From Pseudonocardia benzenivorans CB1190 (GTDB lineage: Bacteria > Actinomycetota > Actinomycetes > Mycobacteriales > Pseudonocardiaceae): a stretch of DNA of 64,000 nt. The position numbers and the translations under genes were made by a program. The DNA lies in the NCBI RefSeq assembly GCF_000196675.2, contig NC_015312.1, positions 4,526,001 through 4,590,000 of the forward strand, given 5' to 3'. How positions within the stretch are numbered: the stretch's first letter is position 1; each line of letters opens with the position of its first letter. This document shows, in pieces, positions 41,672 through 50,569 of this stretch. Under the pieces are notes generated by a model. That model saw only the letters and a program-made list of their open reading frames with translations. It was not told where the DNA came from and did not search any database.

Positions 41672-42550
41672 GTGGCGATCGACGACGAGGACGGCGGAGG
41701 TGCCGCGGGCCAACCCGGTCGCCTGATCCTGACCGTGTACGGCCTGTACGCACGCGAGCGGGGCGGCTGGCTGCCGATCGCGGGCCTCGTCCGGCTGCTG
41801 GGCGAGATGGGTGTCAACGTGCAGGCCGTCCGCTCGGCCATCCACCGGCTCAAGCGGCGCGGGCTCGTCGACGCCCAGCGCCGGGCCGACGCCGCGGGGT
41901 ACGCGCTGTCGGCCGACGCCTACGGCCTGCTCGCCGAGGGCGACGTGCGCATCTTCGGGCACACCCGCGGCGCCGCCGACGACGGCTGGCTGCTCGTCGT
42001 CTTCTCCGTCCCGGACACCGAGCGGGCCAAGCGCCACCAGCTCCGCTCGACCCTGACGAGGCTCGGCTTCGGCACCGTGTCGCCCGGCACCTGGATCGCG
42101 CCGAGCCATCTGCGGGACGCGACGGTCGAGACGCTCGAGCGGGCGGGGCTCGCCGGGTTCACCCAGGTCTTCACCGGGCCGCACGTCGCCGGTGGCGACC
42201 TGTCCGAGCTGGTGGCGTCGTGGTGGGACCTCGATGGTCTGCAGGCGCTCTACGCCGACTTCCTCGACCGCTTCGAGCCGGTCGGCGCCCGCTGGCTCGA
42301 CGGCACGGGCGACGACGCGCGCGCCTTCGTCGACCTCGTCGACATGCTGACCGCCTGGCGCCGGCTGCCCTACGCCGACCCGGGACTCCCGCTGGAGCTG
42401 CTGCCCGCGGACTGGAACGGCCGACGGGCCCAGGAGCTGTTCAGCGCGTTGTCCGCCCGGCTGCGCGAGCCCGCCGCGCGGCACGTCGAGGCGATGCTCG
42501 GCCCGGCCGAGGCGCCGGCCCGGTCGCTCCCCGCCTCCCGCGCGGGCTGA
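41672..42550 (+). CDS. PaaX family transcriptional regulator
   Basis: 292 residues. RLILTVYGLYARERGGWLPI and VQAVRSAIHRLKRRGLVDAQ form the winged helix; GWLLVVFSVPDTERAKRHQL, LGFGTVSPGTWIAPSHLRDA and the C-terminal LYADFLDRFEPVG region are the PaaX ligand and dimer domains. PaaX represses phenylacetate degradation by sensing phenylacetyl-CoA; actinobacterial homologues control various aryl- or acyl-CoA pathways. No paa genes are close; an esterase gene converges on it. GTG at 41672 is the start. Confidence 0.87.
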   Translation: MAIDDEDGGGAAGQPGRLILTVYGLYARERGGWLPIAGLVRLLGEMGVNVQAVRSAIHRLKRRGLVDAQRRADAAGYALSADAYGLLAEGDVRIFGHTRGAADDGWLLVVFSVPDTERAKRHQLRSTLTRLGFGTVSPGTWIAPSHLRDATVETLERAGLAGFTQVFTGPHVAGGDLSELVASWWDLDGLQALYADFLDRFEPVGARWLDGTGDDARAFVDLVDMLTAWRRLPYADPGLPLELLPADWNGRRAQELFSALSARLREPAARHVEAMLGPAEAPARSLPASRAG

Positions 42551-42574
42551 CCGGCCCCGGCGGCGCGCCGGCGC

Positions 42575-43300
42575 TCAGTCCCGGCCGGCGGCGTCGATGG
42601 CGACCGCGAGCCGCTCCGGCGCGGTGAACATGACCTCATGGCTGCCGGCGAGCTGCACCAGCCGGTACATCCCGAGCCGACCGGACATGCGCGGGTGCCA
42701 GCCCCACTCGCCGGGCGGCAGCGCGGTGTCCTCGGTGGCGTTGATGTAGCTCTTCGGGATGTCCGAGGCATAGAAGCGGCTGAGGTCCAGCTTGTCGCGG
42801 AACGGCTGGTAGGGCTCGGTCGACAGCCGGGCGTGGGTCGCGGCGGCGAGCTCGGCGTCCGCGTCCTGGATGAACGCCTCGCGCCAGACCGGGAACGGCA
42901 TCGCCACGGTGTCGTCGTCGCTCGAGGCGGCCAGCTGGTCGAACAGGGCGCGGTAGTGCGGCGGCACCTCGTCGAGCAGGCTGTTGCCCGGCGCGGGGAC
43001 GAACGCGTTCCAGAAGATCATCCGGCGCAGCCGGTCGGGGATCTCCTCGGCGACGCGGGCGATGACGGTGCCCCCGAAGCTGTGGCCCAGCAGGATCACG
43101 TCGCGCAGGTCGGCGCCGACGATGTGGTCGACGATCGAGGCGACGCAGTCGTCGTGGTCGACGTTCTTGGGCACGCCGACGCCGTGCCCGGCGACGGTCG
43201 GGGTGTGCACGTCGTGGCCCATGCCGGCCAGGTGGGTCGCGACCGGCTTCCACATGTCGCCGTCGTGCCAGGAACCGTGGACGAGGACGTAGGTGCTCAT
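42575..43300 (-). CDS. alpha/beta hydrolase (esterase/hydroxynitrile lyase-like)
   Basis: 241 residues. YVLVHGSWHDGDMWKPVATH is the oxyanion strand, VILLGHSFGGTVIARVAEEI the nucleophile elbow (G-H-S-F-G), and LAGSHEVMFTAPERLA holds the catalytic histidine. Short VLVHG...GHSFGG proteins of about 240 residues belong to the methylketone synthase, salicylate-methylesterase and hydroxynitrile lyase group. This is interesting because the gene lies beside a salicylate-type cluster: hydrolysis of a salicylate ester is a testable idea. ATG at 43300 was chosen at the start of homology. Confidence 0.8.
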   Translation of the reverse strand: MSTYVLVHGSWHDGDMWKPVATHLAGMGHDVHTPTVAGHGVGVPKNVDHDDCVASIVDHIVGADLRDVILLGHSFGGTVIARVAEEIPDRLRRMIFWNAFVPAPGNSLLDEVPPHYRALFDQLAASSDDDTVAMPFPVWREAFIQDADAELAAATHARLSTEPYQPFRDKLDLSRFYASDIPKSYINATEDTALPPGEWGWHPRMSGRLGMYRLVQLAGSHEVMFTAPERLAVAIDAAGRD

Positions 43301-43395
43301 GCGCTGGGCCTCCGTGTGTGAGATGTCCGGCGACGCTAGGCGCGGCTCGTCCCTCGGCTTGTCCGGCGAGCGCGACGTGGCCGCATCACGCGGTC

Positions 43396-43448
43396 GTGAG
43401 CGGCGATGGCCGCTACAGCAGGCCGCTACAGCGACCATCGCCGCTCAC
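43396..43448. repeat. GTGAGC palindromic repeat, copy 3 (expanded)
   Basis: 53 bp. Arms GTGAGCGGCGATGG and CCATCGCCGCTCAC are exact complements; the centre carries a duplication of GGCCGCTACAGC, so it is 13 bp longer than copies 1 and 2. It lies at the 3' end of the AraC gene. Confidence 0.85.
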
Positions 43449-43455
43449 AGGGTCG

Positions 43456-44373
43456 TCAGCCGCGCCGCAGGTCGTCGGAGGGTGAGCGGCCGAACGCACG
43501 GCGGTACTCCGCGGCGAAGCGCCCGAGGTGGCCGAATCCCCAGCGCGACGCAACCGCGACGACGGTCTCCCCGTCGCCGGCGAGGAGGTCGGCGCGCGCC
43601 CGTTCCAGCCGGACCCGGCGCAGGTGCGCGGTGGGACTCGTGCCGAGCCGGTCGCGGAAGTGGTCCTGCAGGGTCCGGGGCGCCACGCCGGCCGCGTCGG
43701 CGATGTCGAGCAGCCCGATCCCGTCGCCCGCGTGGGCGTCGACGTAGTCGCACGCCCGGCGCACGACGTCGGCCGCGGCGGCCCGGCGGCGTTCGGGAGC
43801 CGGTGCGGCCCCGAAGGAGTCCAGCGCGGCCACGGCGGCGAGCTGGGCGACCGAGGCGCCGAACGGGGTGTCGAGCAGCCCCTGCGGGACGACGTCGGCG
43901 AGCAGCAGCCGCATGATGGCGTCCCACGGCCGCGGATCGGTCGCCGGTCCGGTGCGCACGTCGCCGGCCCGCCCCGAGGCGGCGCCCGCGCGTGCGACGA
44001 GCGTCGTCGGCAGCTTGATCGTCAGCAGCCGGCAGCCCGGCCCGAAGTCGAGATCGTGCGCGGTGTGCGGATCGAGCGCGACGGTCCGCCCCGGGACGGC
44101 ACGGCACTCCCCGGCCCGGCCACGGACCGTGAGCGTCCCGGCGAGCGGACGGGACAGCAGGACGAAGTCGCCGAAGGGCTCCGGACGCACCCGCACCGCG
44201 CCCTCGCCGTAGGACAGCGAGAACACGCCGACGTCGGCGGAGCCGGCCTCGGCGTGCCGCGCGCGGAACGCGCCCCTCGTGGGCGCGAGCGCATGCGGAC
44301 AGTACGAGCGGGCGACCTGGGCGCGCGCGAGATCGACGTCGCGCGTGTCGAGACGGATCTCCCAGCCCTGCAC
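43456..44373 (-). CDS. AraC family transcriptional regulator
   Basis: 305 residues. The N-terminal cupin-like sensor (GWEIRLDTRDVDLARAQVAR, GDFVLLSRPLAGTLTVRGRA) is followed by a C-terminal double helix-turn-helix: GIGLLDIADAAGVAPRTLQD, HFRDRLGTSPTAHLRRVRLE and VVAVASRWGFGHLGRFAAEY. The GTG start at 44373 follows GGAGGCGC. It is the last gene of the nitrilase/ligase/hydroxylase operon, 43 bp after the ligase, and probably activates this operon and the divergent gentisate operon in response to an aromatic acid. Confidence 0.88.
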   Translation of the reverse strand: MQGWEIRLDTRDVDLARAQVARSYCPHALAPTRGAFRARHAEAGSADVGVFSLSYGEGAVRVRPEPFGDFVLLSRPLAGTLTVRGRAGECRAVPGRTVALDPHTAHDLDFGPGCRLLTIKLPTTLVARAGAASGRAGDVRTGPATDPRPWDAIMRLLLADVVPQGLLDTPFGASVAQLAAVAALDSFGAAPAPERRRAAAADVVRRACDYVDAHAGDGIGLLDIADAAGVAPRTLQDHFRDRLGTSPTAHLRRVRLERARADLLAGDGETVVAVASRWGFGHLGRFAAEYRRAFGRSPSDDLRRG

Positions 44374-44416
44374 CGCGCCTCCTCGGGTCCCCGGCCCGGC
44401 CGGGAAGCTCCGAAGG

Positions 44417-46084
44417 CTAGCGACCCGCAGTCGTGGACGGGAGACCTCGAGCGTCCTGCGGCGTAGCGGGTACCGGCACCGCGACCGCGGGGTCGGCGGC
44501 CCGCTCGCGCAGCACGGCCCGCAGCAGCTTGCCCGACGCGTTGCGCGGCAGGGCGTCGACGAACTCGACCCGGCGCGGGTACTTGTACGGCGCTCCGACA
44601 CGCTTGACGTGGTCCTGCAGCGTCCTGGCGGTCGCCGGACCGGGCTCGACGCCGTCGCGGAGGACGACGAACGCGGTGACGAGCGCACCGCGCTCGGCGT
44701 CGGGAGCGCCCACGACGCCGGACTCCACGACGTCGGGGTGCGTGAGCAGCAGCTCCTCGACCTCCGGCCCGGCGATGTTGTAGCCGGAGGAGACGATCAT
44801 GTCGTCGGACCGCGCGACGTAGTGGAACCAGCCGTCGGGGTCGCGCACGTAGACGTCGCCGGTGAGGTTCCAGCCGTCGCGGACGTAGCCGGTCTGTCGC
44901 GGGTCGTCGAGGTAGCGGCAGCCGGTGGGGCCCTTCACCGCCAGCAGGCCGGGGGTGCCGTCGGGCACCGGCCGGCCGTCGACGTCGTGCACCTCGGCAC
45001 GGAAGCCCGGGACGGCGCGGCCGGTCGCGCCGGGGCGGGCGTCGTCGTCGGCCGCGGAGATGAAGACGTGCAGCATCTCGGTGCCGCCGATGCCGTCGAT
45101 CAGGGGCCGCCCGACGGCCTCGCGGTAGCGGACGGCGACATCGGCGGGCAGCGCCTCCCCCGCCGACACCGCGCGCCGGACTCCGGCCAGCAGGTGCCCG
45201 TCGCCGGCGTCGAGGATCGCCCGGTATGCCGTCGGCGCGCTGAACAGGACGGTCACGCCGTGCTCGGCGGCGATCCGGGCCAGCTCGGTGGGGGTCGCGC
45301 GTTCGACCAGCAGCACCGACGCACCCACGCGCAGCGGGAACACGAGCAGCCCGCCGAGCCCGAACGTGAACGCCAACGGTGGCGTGCCGGTGAACACGTC
45401 GTCGGGCCGGGGCTTCAGGACGTGCGTGGAGAAGGTGTCGGCGATCGCGAGCACGTCGCGGTGGAAGTGCATCGTCGCCTTGGGCCGCCCGGTGGTGCCG
45501 GAGGTGAACGCGAGCAGGGCGACGTCGTCGGCGGCGGTGGCGACGTCCGGGAACGTGGCGGGGTGCGCCGCGCAGCGGGCCTGCAGCTCCTGGCCGAACG
45601 ACACCGCGGGCACGCCGGGTGGCAGCTCGTCGAGGAAGCGCTCGTCGCACAGCGCGACGGTGGGTTGTGCCGTCGCGACGATCTTGTCGAGCTCGTGGCG
45701 GCGCAGCAGCGGCATGGTGGCGACGGCGACCGCCCCGGCCTTGAGGACGGCGAGCCAGCACGCCGCGAGCCACGGGGTGTTGGGCCCACGGAGCAGGACC
45801 CGGTTGCCGGGGACGACGCCGAGGTCGGCGGTGAGGACGTGCGCGATCCGGTTGGCCCGGGCCAGCACGTCGCCGTAGGTCCAGGTCTCGTCGGCCGAGA
45901 GCAGGCAGGGCCGGTCGGCACCGTGCCCGGCGACGGCCGCGTCGAGCAGGGCGGTCGCGGCATTGAGCCGCTGCGGGTAGTGCAGGTCGGGCAGGTCGAA
46001 CACGAACTCGGGCCACTGCTGCGCCGGTGGGAGCCGGTCGCGGCAGAAGGTGTCGACGTGGGCGCTGGGCGAGAGCGGGGTCAT
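44417..46084 (-). CDS. aryl-CoA ligase (salicylate/2-aminobenzoate-CoA ligase type)
   Basis: 555 residues, ANL superfamily, benzoate/2-aminobenzoate-CoA ligase branch. FTSGTTGRPKATMHFHRD is the P-loop, IDGIGGTEMLHVFIS is motif A5, GWNLTGDVYVRDPDGW has the A7 aspartate, and LPRNASGKLLR the catalytic lysine. The N-terminal 60 residues (LPPAQQWPEFVFDLPDLHYP) are typical of this branch. Given the hydroxylase next door, salicylate to salicylyl-CoA is the best guess, 2-aminobenzoate the alternative. The start overlaps the nitrilase stop (ATGA at 46081-46084). Confidence 0.88.
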   Translation of the reverse strand: MTPLSPSAHVDTFCRDRLPPAQQWPEFVFDLPDLHYPQRLNAATALLDAAVAGHGADRPCLLSADETWTYGDVLARANRIAHVLTADLGVVPGNRVLLRGPNTPWLAACWLAVLKAGAVAVATMPLLRRHELDKIVATAQPTVALCDERFLDELPPGVPAVSFGQELQARCAAHPATFPDVATAADDVALLAFTSGTTGRPKATMHFHRDVLAIADTFSTHVLKPRPDDVFTGTPPLAFTFGLGGLLVFPLRVGASVLLVERATPTELARIAAEHGVTVLFSAPTAYRAILDAGDGHLLAGVRRAVSAGEALPADVAVRYREAVGRPLIDGIGGTEMLHVFISAADDDARPGATGRAVPGFRAEVHDVDGRPVPDGTPGLLAVKGPTGCRYLDDPRQTGYVRDGWNLTGDVYVRDPDGWFHYVARSDDMIVSSGYNIAGPEVEELLLTHPDVVESGVVGAPDAERGALVTAFVVLRDGVEPGPATARTLQDHVKRVGAPYKYPRRVEFVDALPRNASGKLLRAVLRERAADPAVAVPVPATPQDARGLPSTTAGR

Positions 46085-47088
46085 CGCTCCACCTCCGCCT
46101 CGTCGTCGGTCGCCGCGACCGGAGGCCGGCCCGTCACGACGAGCGGGACCCGCGGTGTCGCGTCGAGGTGCAGCGAGAGCACGTCGAACCGGTTGTAGTG
46201 GCCGATGATGTCGTGCATCTGCTTGGCCTGGATGCTGCGCGCCAGGTCGATCTCGGCGTAGACGATGCCCTCGTCGTCGACGAGCGGCTCGACGACCGGA
46301 CGCCCGTCGGGGCCGAAGATGCCCGACAGGGCGTTGCGCGGGCGCGACAGCTGTTTGCGGACGGCCTCGTCGTCGCCCGCGACGGCGTCGACGATCTCGT
46401 CGGAGACGACCGACGTCGACACCACCGAGAAGACCTTGCCCTCGAACGCGTGCGCGGCGGTGCGGATGGCGATGGCGTCGGCCATGTCGTAGTCCTCGGG
46501 GGCGGCCGGCAGCGCGATGTAGGACGCGACGTGCACCTGCTCACCCTGGGCCAGCAGGGCGAACCGGGCCAGGGTGTTGGTGTTCTCTCCGCAGGCCAGC
46601 ACGCCGAGGCGCCCGACCGGGGTGTCGTGCACGACCAGCGAGCTGCCGTCGCCGCCGGTCCAGGTCAGCTTCTCGGCCCACGTCGGCACCAGCTTGCGGT
46701 GCACGCCGATCAGCTCGCCGGTGTGGGAGATCGTGAGCATCGTGTTGTAGATGACGCCCATGCTGTGCGCGCCGCGCTCGTTCACCCCGACGACGACGGT
46801 GACGCCGTGCCGGCGGGCCGCCGCGCACAGGGTGTCGACCTCCGGCCCCGGGACGTCGATCGCGTTGCGGTACAACCGCTCGAACCACGGCGAGCCCTGC
46901 ACCGGGTTCATGGTCCAGTTCCAGTACGGGTAGCCCGGGACGAAGGCCTCCGGGAACGCGACGAGCGTCGCGCCGCGGCCCGCCGCCTCCGCGACGAGGT
47001 CGGCGGCCTTCGCGACGGTGGCCGCCGCGTCGAGGTAGACGGGTGCGGCCTGGACGGCGGCGGCGGTGAAACGCGGCAGCTCCAGCAT
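46081..47088 (-). CDS. nitrilase
   Basis: 335 residues. The catalytic triad is visible: E47 (FPEAFVPGYPYW), K132 (HRKLVPTWAEK) and C166 (VLACGENTNTLAR). The GYPYW and CGENTN motifs place it with true nitrilases (nitrile to carboxylic acid plus ammonia) rather than amidases or carbamoylases. The C-terminal GHYNRFDVLSLHL is the usual tail for oligomer formation. It sits between the hydroxylase (5-nt gap) and the aryl-CoA ligase (4-nt overlap), so it may supply the aromatic acid that the ligase activates. Confidence 0.92.
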   Translation of the reverse strand: MLELPRFTAAAVQAAPVYLDAAATVAKAADLVAEAAGRGATLVAFPEAFVPGYPYWNWTMNPVQGSPWFERLYRNAIDVPGPEVDTLCAAARRHGVTVVVGVNERGAHSMGVIYNTMLTISHTGELIGVHRKLVPTWAEKLTWTGGDGSSLVVHDTPVGRLGVLACGENTNTLARFALLAQGEQVHVASYIALPAAPEDYDMADAIAIRTAAHAFEGKVFSVVSTSVVSDEIVDAVAGDDEAVRKQLSRPRNALSGIFGPDGRPVVEPLVDDEGIVYAEIDLARSIQAKQMHDIIGHYNRFDVLSLHLDATPRVPLVVTGRPPVAATDDEAEVER

Positions 47089-47093
47089 GGCGG

Positions 47094-49340
47094 TCAGCCC
47101 TTCGCGGAGGTGAGCAGCGGACGCCAGCGCCGGTGGACCGGCACGGGCTCGGGATCGGTGAGCGTGAGCCGCGGCGGGACACGCCGGGCGGTCGGCGGCG
47201 GGGCGGCCCCGGCGCGCAGGTGGGCGGGCCATTCGACCTCGTCCCAGCCCAGCGCGACGGCGGCGTGCAGGGCCCACGCGGGGTCGTGCAGCATCGCGCG
47301 GCCGATGGCGACGAGGTCGGCGCGGCCGGCCAGGACGATCGAGTTGGCGTCGTCGGCGGTGGAGATGCCGCCGACCGCGACGACGGGGACGTCGGCGTCG
47401 TGGCGGATCCGCTCGGCCAGCGGGGTCTGGTAGCTGCGGCCGTAGTTCGGCCGCTCGTGGGCCACGACCTCGCCCGACGAGACGTCGACGGCGTCGGCGC
47501 CGTGCGCGGCGAGCGCGCGACCGATCTCGACGGCGTCGCCGATCGGCTGCCCGCCGGGCGCGTGGTCGGCCGCGGAGACGCGCACGAGCAGCGGGCCGTC
47601 CCAGGCGGCGCGGACGGCGTCGAGGACGCGCAGCGGGAACCGCAGCCGGTGAGCGACGTCGCCGAGGTTCGTGAGCGGCGACAGGTACGTCGAGAGCAGG
47701 TGGCCGTGGCCGGCGTGCAGCTCGAGCACGTCGAACCCGGCGTCGGCGGCGCGGCGGGCGGCGTCGGCGAACGCGGCGACGACGGCCTCCTCGTCGACCG
47801 GCCCCGGCTCGGGGTCGCCGGGAACGTACGGGACCGGCGTCGGCGCGACGGGCGCGACGCCGCGCCGGCCCGCGTGGGTGAGCTGGACGCCGACACGGGC
47901 GGCGGACGTCGCGTGGATACGGTCGGTGATCGCGCGCCAGGCCGCGACGTGCGGCTCGGACCAGAGGCCACTGCTCCCCGCGCAGGCACGACCATCGGGC
48001 GCGACGGCGGTGCCGCCGGTGAGCACCAGCCCCGCTCCCCCGACGGCGGCGGCGGACAGCAGGAGCATCTCGGCGTCGCCCGGCACCCCGTCGCGGGCTG
48101 CGTCGACGGTGACGGGTGCGGCGACGATCCTGTTGCGCAGCACCAGGTTCCGGAGCGTGAACGGCTGGAACAGCGGCGGCGCGCCGGGCGCGAAGTGGGT
48201 GCGCACGCGGGCGGCGTAGTCGGGGTCGCGGACCGCGAGGTTGTCGAACGTGACGCGGCGGCTGCGGGTGAGCAGGTTGAACGCGAACTGCTGCGGGTCG
48301 AGCCCGGTCACGTGGTCGACGTCCTCGAACCACTCCAGGCTCGCCTGCGCCGCCCGCTGCGTCGACTCGACCACGGGCCGGCGCTCGGCCTCGTAGGCCG
48401 CGAGCGCTGTCGCGACGTCGGCGTGCCGGCGCAGCGATGCGGCCAGGGCGAGGGCGTCCTCCATCGCGAGCTTCGTGCCCGAGCCGATGGAGAAGTGCGC
48501 GGTGTGCGCGGCGTCGCCGAGCAGGACGAGGTTGCCGTCGTGCCAGCGGCGGTTGCGCACGGTGGTGAACCGCAGCCATCTCGAGTTGTTCGCGACGAGC
48601 GCGGCACCGCCCAGCTCCTCGCGGAACATCTCGGCGAGCGCGGCGATGCTCGCCTCGTCGTTGGCGCCCGGCGGCAGCGCGTCGGCGTCGACCGCGTCGA
48701 AACCCAGTGCGCGCCAGGTGCTCTCGGCGGTCTCGACGATGAACGTCGACCGGTGCTCGGAGAACGGGTACGCGTGGACCATCAGGGTGCCGTGCGGGGT
48801 CTGCTTGGCGACGAAGGTGAACGCGTCGAGCACCCGGTCGGTGCCGAGCCACATGTAACGGGCGCTGCGGACGTCGAGGTCGGGGCCGAACACGTCGGCC
48901 TGCGCGGTGCGGATCGCGGAGCGCGCCCCGTCGGCGGCGACGACCAGGTCGTACTCCGCGCGCAGCGCCTCGACGGGCGGGGCGACGGTGCGGAACCGCA
49001 GGTCGACCCCCACGTCGGCGCAGCGGCCGGCGAGCAGCTCCAGCAGCACGCGCCGGTTGATCGCGGAGAACCCGTGACCACCCGAGGTGACCGTCTCGCC
49101 GCGGTGCACGACGTCGATGTCGGACCACCGCGCGAACCGGGCCGAGACCGCCGCGAACAGCACCGGGTCGGCCTGCTCGAGCCCGTCGAGCGTCTCGTCG
49201 GAGAACACGACGCCGAAGCCGAACGTGTCGTCGACCGCGTTGCGCTCGAAGACGACGACCTCGCGCCCCGGGTCGAGCTGCTTCGCCAGCGCGGCGAGAT
49301 AGAGGCCGCCCGGACCTCCACCCACGACGGCGATCCTCAT
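47094..49340 (-). CDS. bifunctional salicylyl-CoA 5-hydroxylase / OYE-type reductase
   Basis: 748 residues, a fusion. Residues 1-385 are a class A flavin monooxygenase: IAVVGGGPGGLYLAALAKQL, VAADGARSAIR and GDAAHTAHFSIGSGTKLAME, the last being characteristic of salicylyl-CoA 5-hydroxylase and 2-aminobenzoyl-CoA monooxygenase. Residues 390-748 are an old-yellow-enzyme barrel: LVLRNRIVAAPVTV, VQLTHAGRRG, LELHAGHGHLLSTYLSPLTN and VAVGGISTADDANSIVLAGR. It should hydroxylate an aryl-CoA thioester at C5. Because a gentisate dioxygenase operon diverges from it, salicylyl-CoA to gentisyl-CoA is the likely step. ATG at 49340 follows GTGAGGAAT. Confidence 0.88.
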   Translation of the reverse strand: MRIAVVGGGPGGLYLAALAKQLDPGREVVVFERNAVDDTFGFGVVFSDETLDGLEQADPVLFAAVSARFARWSDIDVVHRGETVTSGGHGFSAINRRVLLELLAGRCADVGVDLRFRTVAPPVEALRAEYDLVVAADGARSAIRTAQADVFGPDLDVRSARYMWLGTDRVLDAFTFVAKQTPHGTLMVHAYPFSEHRSTFIVETAESTWRALGFDAVDADALPPGANDEASIAALAEMFREELGGAALVANNSRWLRFTTVRNRRWHDGNLVLLGDAAHTAHFSIGSGTKLAMEDALALAASLRRHADVATALAAYEAERRPVVESTQRAAQASLEWFEDVDHVTGLDPQQFAFNLLTRSRRVTFDNLAVRDPDYAARVRTHFAPGAPPLFQPFTLRNLVLRNRIVAAPVTVDAARDGVPGDAEMLLLSAAAVGGAGLVLTGGTAVAPDGRACAGSSGLWSEPHVAAWRAITDRIHATSAARVGVQLTHAGRRGVAPVAPTPVPYVPGDPEPGPVDEEAVVAAFADAARRAADAGFDVLELHAGHGHLLSTYLSPLTNLGDVAHRLRFPLRVLDAVRAAWDGPLLVRVSAADHAPGGQPIGDAVEIGRALAAHGADAVDVSSGEVVAHERPNYGRSYQTPLAERIRHDADVPVVAVGGISTADDANSIVLAGRADLVAIGRAMLHDPAWALHAAVALGWDEVEWPAHLRAGAAPPPTARRVPPRLTLTDPEPVPVHRRWRPLLTSAKG

Positions 49341-49368
49341 ATTCCTCACTCCTGACGCTGGTTGAGTG

Positions 49369-49392
49369 AGCAGAACATTAGCATCTGTTGCT
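49369..49392. promoter_or_regulatory. divergent promoter region with inverted repeat
   Basis: The 103 bp between the two operons contain AGCAGAACA (49369-49377), 8 nt, and TGTTGCT (49386-49392), an imperfect inverted repeat. A minus-strand -10 TAATGT (49375-49380) lies inside it and a plus-strand TATGTT is at 49409-49414. A regulator bound here could control both operons; the AraC protein of the cluster is the obvious candidate. Confidence 0.4.
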
Positions 49393-49443
49393 GCCGTCGA
49401 AAAGACGCTATGTTGGTCGGGCGACGAGAGACGAGGAGGCGTG

Positions 49444-50556
49444 ATGACCGACCTGAGTGACGACGTCCTCGGGCGCGCCCGGGTGCGCGACACCGCGGAG
49501 CTGGAGGCCTACTACCGGCGGCTCGAGGACCTCGAGGCCGGTGCGCTGTGGACGATCGCCAACAAGATCGAGCCCTGGTACCCCAGGCCGCGCTCGCGCC
49601 CCATGCTGTGGCGCTACGCCGACCTGCGTCCGCTCGTGCTGGAGGCGCTCGGCCTGGTCAGCGGCGACGACGCCGGCCGGCGGGTCGTCGCGCTCTACAA
49701 CCCCGACCTGCGCGACATCGCGGCCACCTGCGGACTGCTCTACACCGGCCTGCAGGTCATGGCGCCCGGCGAGTCGATGACCGCGCACCGCCACCAGGCG
49801 TCCGCGCTGCGGTTCGTGCTCGAGGGCCAGGGCGCGTGGACGATCGTCGACGGGCAGAAGCTCAAGGTCGGCCCGCGCGACTTCGCGATCACCCCGAACT
49901 GGACCTGGCACGAGCACGGCAACGAGGGCCTGGAGGCCGACGGCGCCGTGATCTGGCAGGACGGTCTCGACATCCCGCTGGTCAACGCGCTGGACGCGCC
50001 GTTCTACGAGGTGCACCCGGACGTCTACCAGAAGCAGGACGGCGTCACGAACTCCTCGGTGCTCACCTACGGCGCCGGTCAGCTGCGCCCGGTCGGCGAC
50101 CCGTGGGACAAGCCGTACTCACCGCTGACCGCCTACCCGTGGGAGCCCACCTACGAGGCGCTGCAGAACGCGGCGAAGGCCTCCGACGGCTCGCCCTACG
50201 ACGGCATCATCATGGAGTACTCCAACCCGCTGACCGGCGGTTCCGTCATGCCGACGATGAGCGCGCACATGCAGATGCTGCGTCCCGGCGAGCGCACGAT
50301 GGCCCACCGCCAGGTCGGCTCGCAGATCTACACCGCCGCCAAGGGCTCGGGGCACACCGTCATCGACGGGGTCCGGTACGACTGGACCGAGGGCGACATC
50401 TTCGCCATCCCGTCGTGGTCCTGGCACGAGCACGCCAATGCCAGCACCTCCGACGACGCGTGCCTGTTCTCCTTCACCGACTTCCCGGTGATGCGCTCGC
50501 TGGGCTTCTACCGCGAAGAGGCCTACGCCGACAACGACGGCCACCAGGCCGTCTGA
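49444..50556 (+). CDS. gentisate 1,2-dioxygenase
   Basis: 370 residues, bicupin. The first cupin has MTAHRHQASALRFVLEG (H115, H117) and PNWTWHEHGNEG (H156, H158), the Fe(II) ligands and substrate pocket; the second has ERTMAHRQVGSQIYTAAKGS and PSWSWHEHANAS. Length and motifs match gentisate 1,2-dioxygenases, which open gentisate to maleylpyruvate with O2. ATG at 49444 follows GAGGAGGCGTG. It heads the plus-strand operon, and the ring-fission product hydrolase follows after 13 bp. Confidence 0.93.
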   Translation: MTDLSDDVLGRARVRDTAELEAYYRRLEDLEAGALWTIANKIEPWYPRPRSRPMLWRYADLRPLVLEALGLVSGDDAGRRVVALYNPDLRDIAATCGLLYTGLQVMAPGESMTAHRHQASALRFVLEGQGAWTIVDGQKLKVGPRDFAITPNWTWHEHGNEGLEADGAVIWQDGLDIPLVNALDAPFYEVHPDVYQKQDGVTNSSVLTYGAGQLRPVGDPWDKPYSPLTAYPWEPTYEALQNAAKASDGSPYDGIIMEYSNPLTGGSVMPTMSAHMQMLRPGERTMAHRQVGSQIYTAAKGSGHTVIDGVRYDWTEGDIFAIPSWSWHEHANASTSDDACLFSFTDFPVMRSLGFYREEAYADNDGHQAV

Positions 50557-50569
50557 AAGGGATCCTCCG

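Noticed and set aside
43297..43438. 46-codon N-terminal extension of the alpha/beta hydrolase
   Set aside because: It would run into the palindromic repeat; homology begins at ATG 43300.
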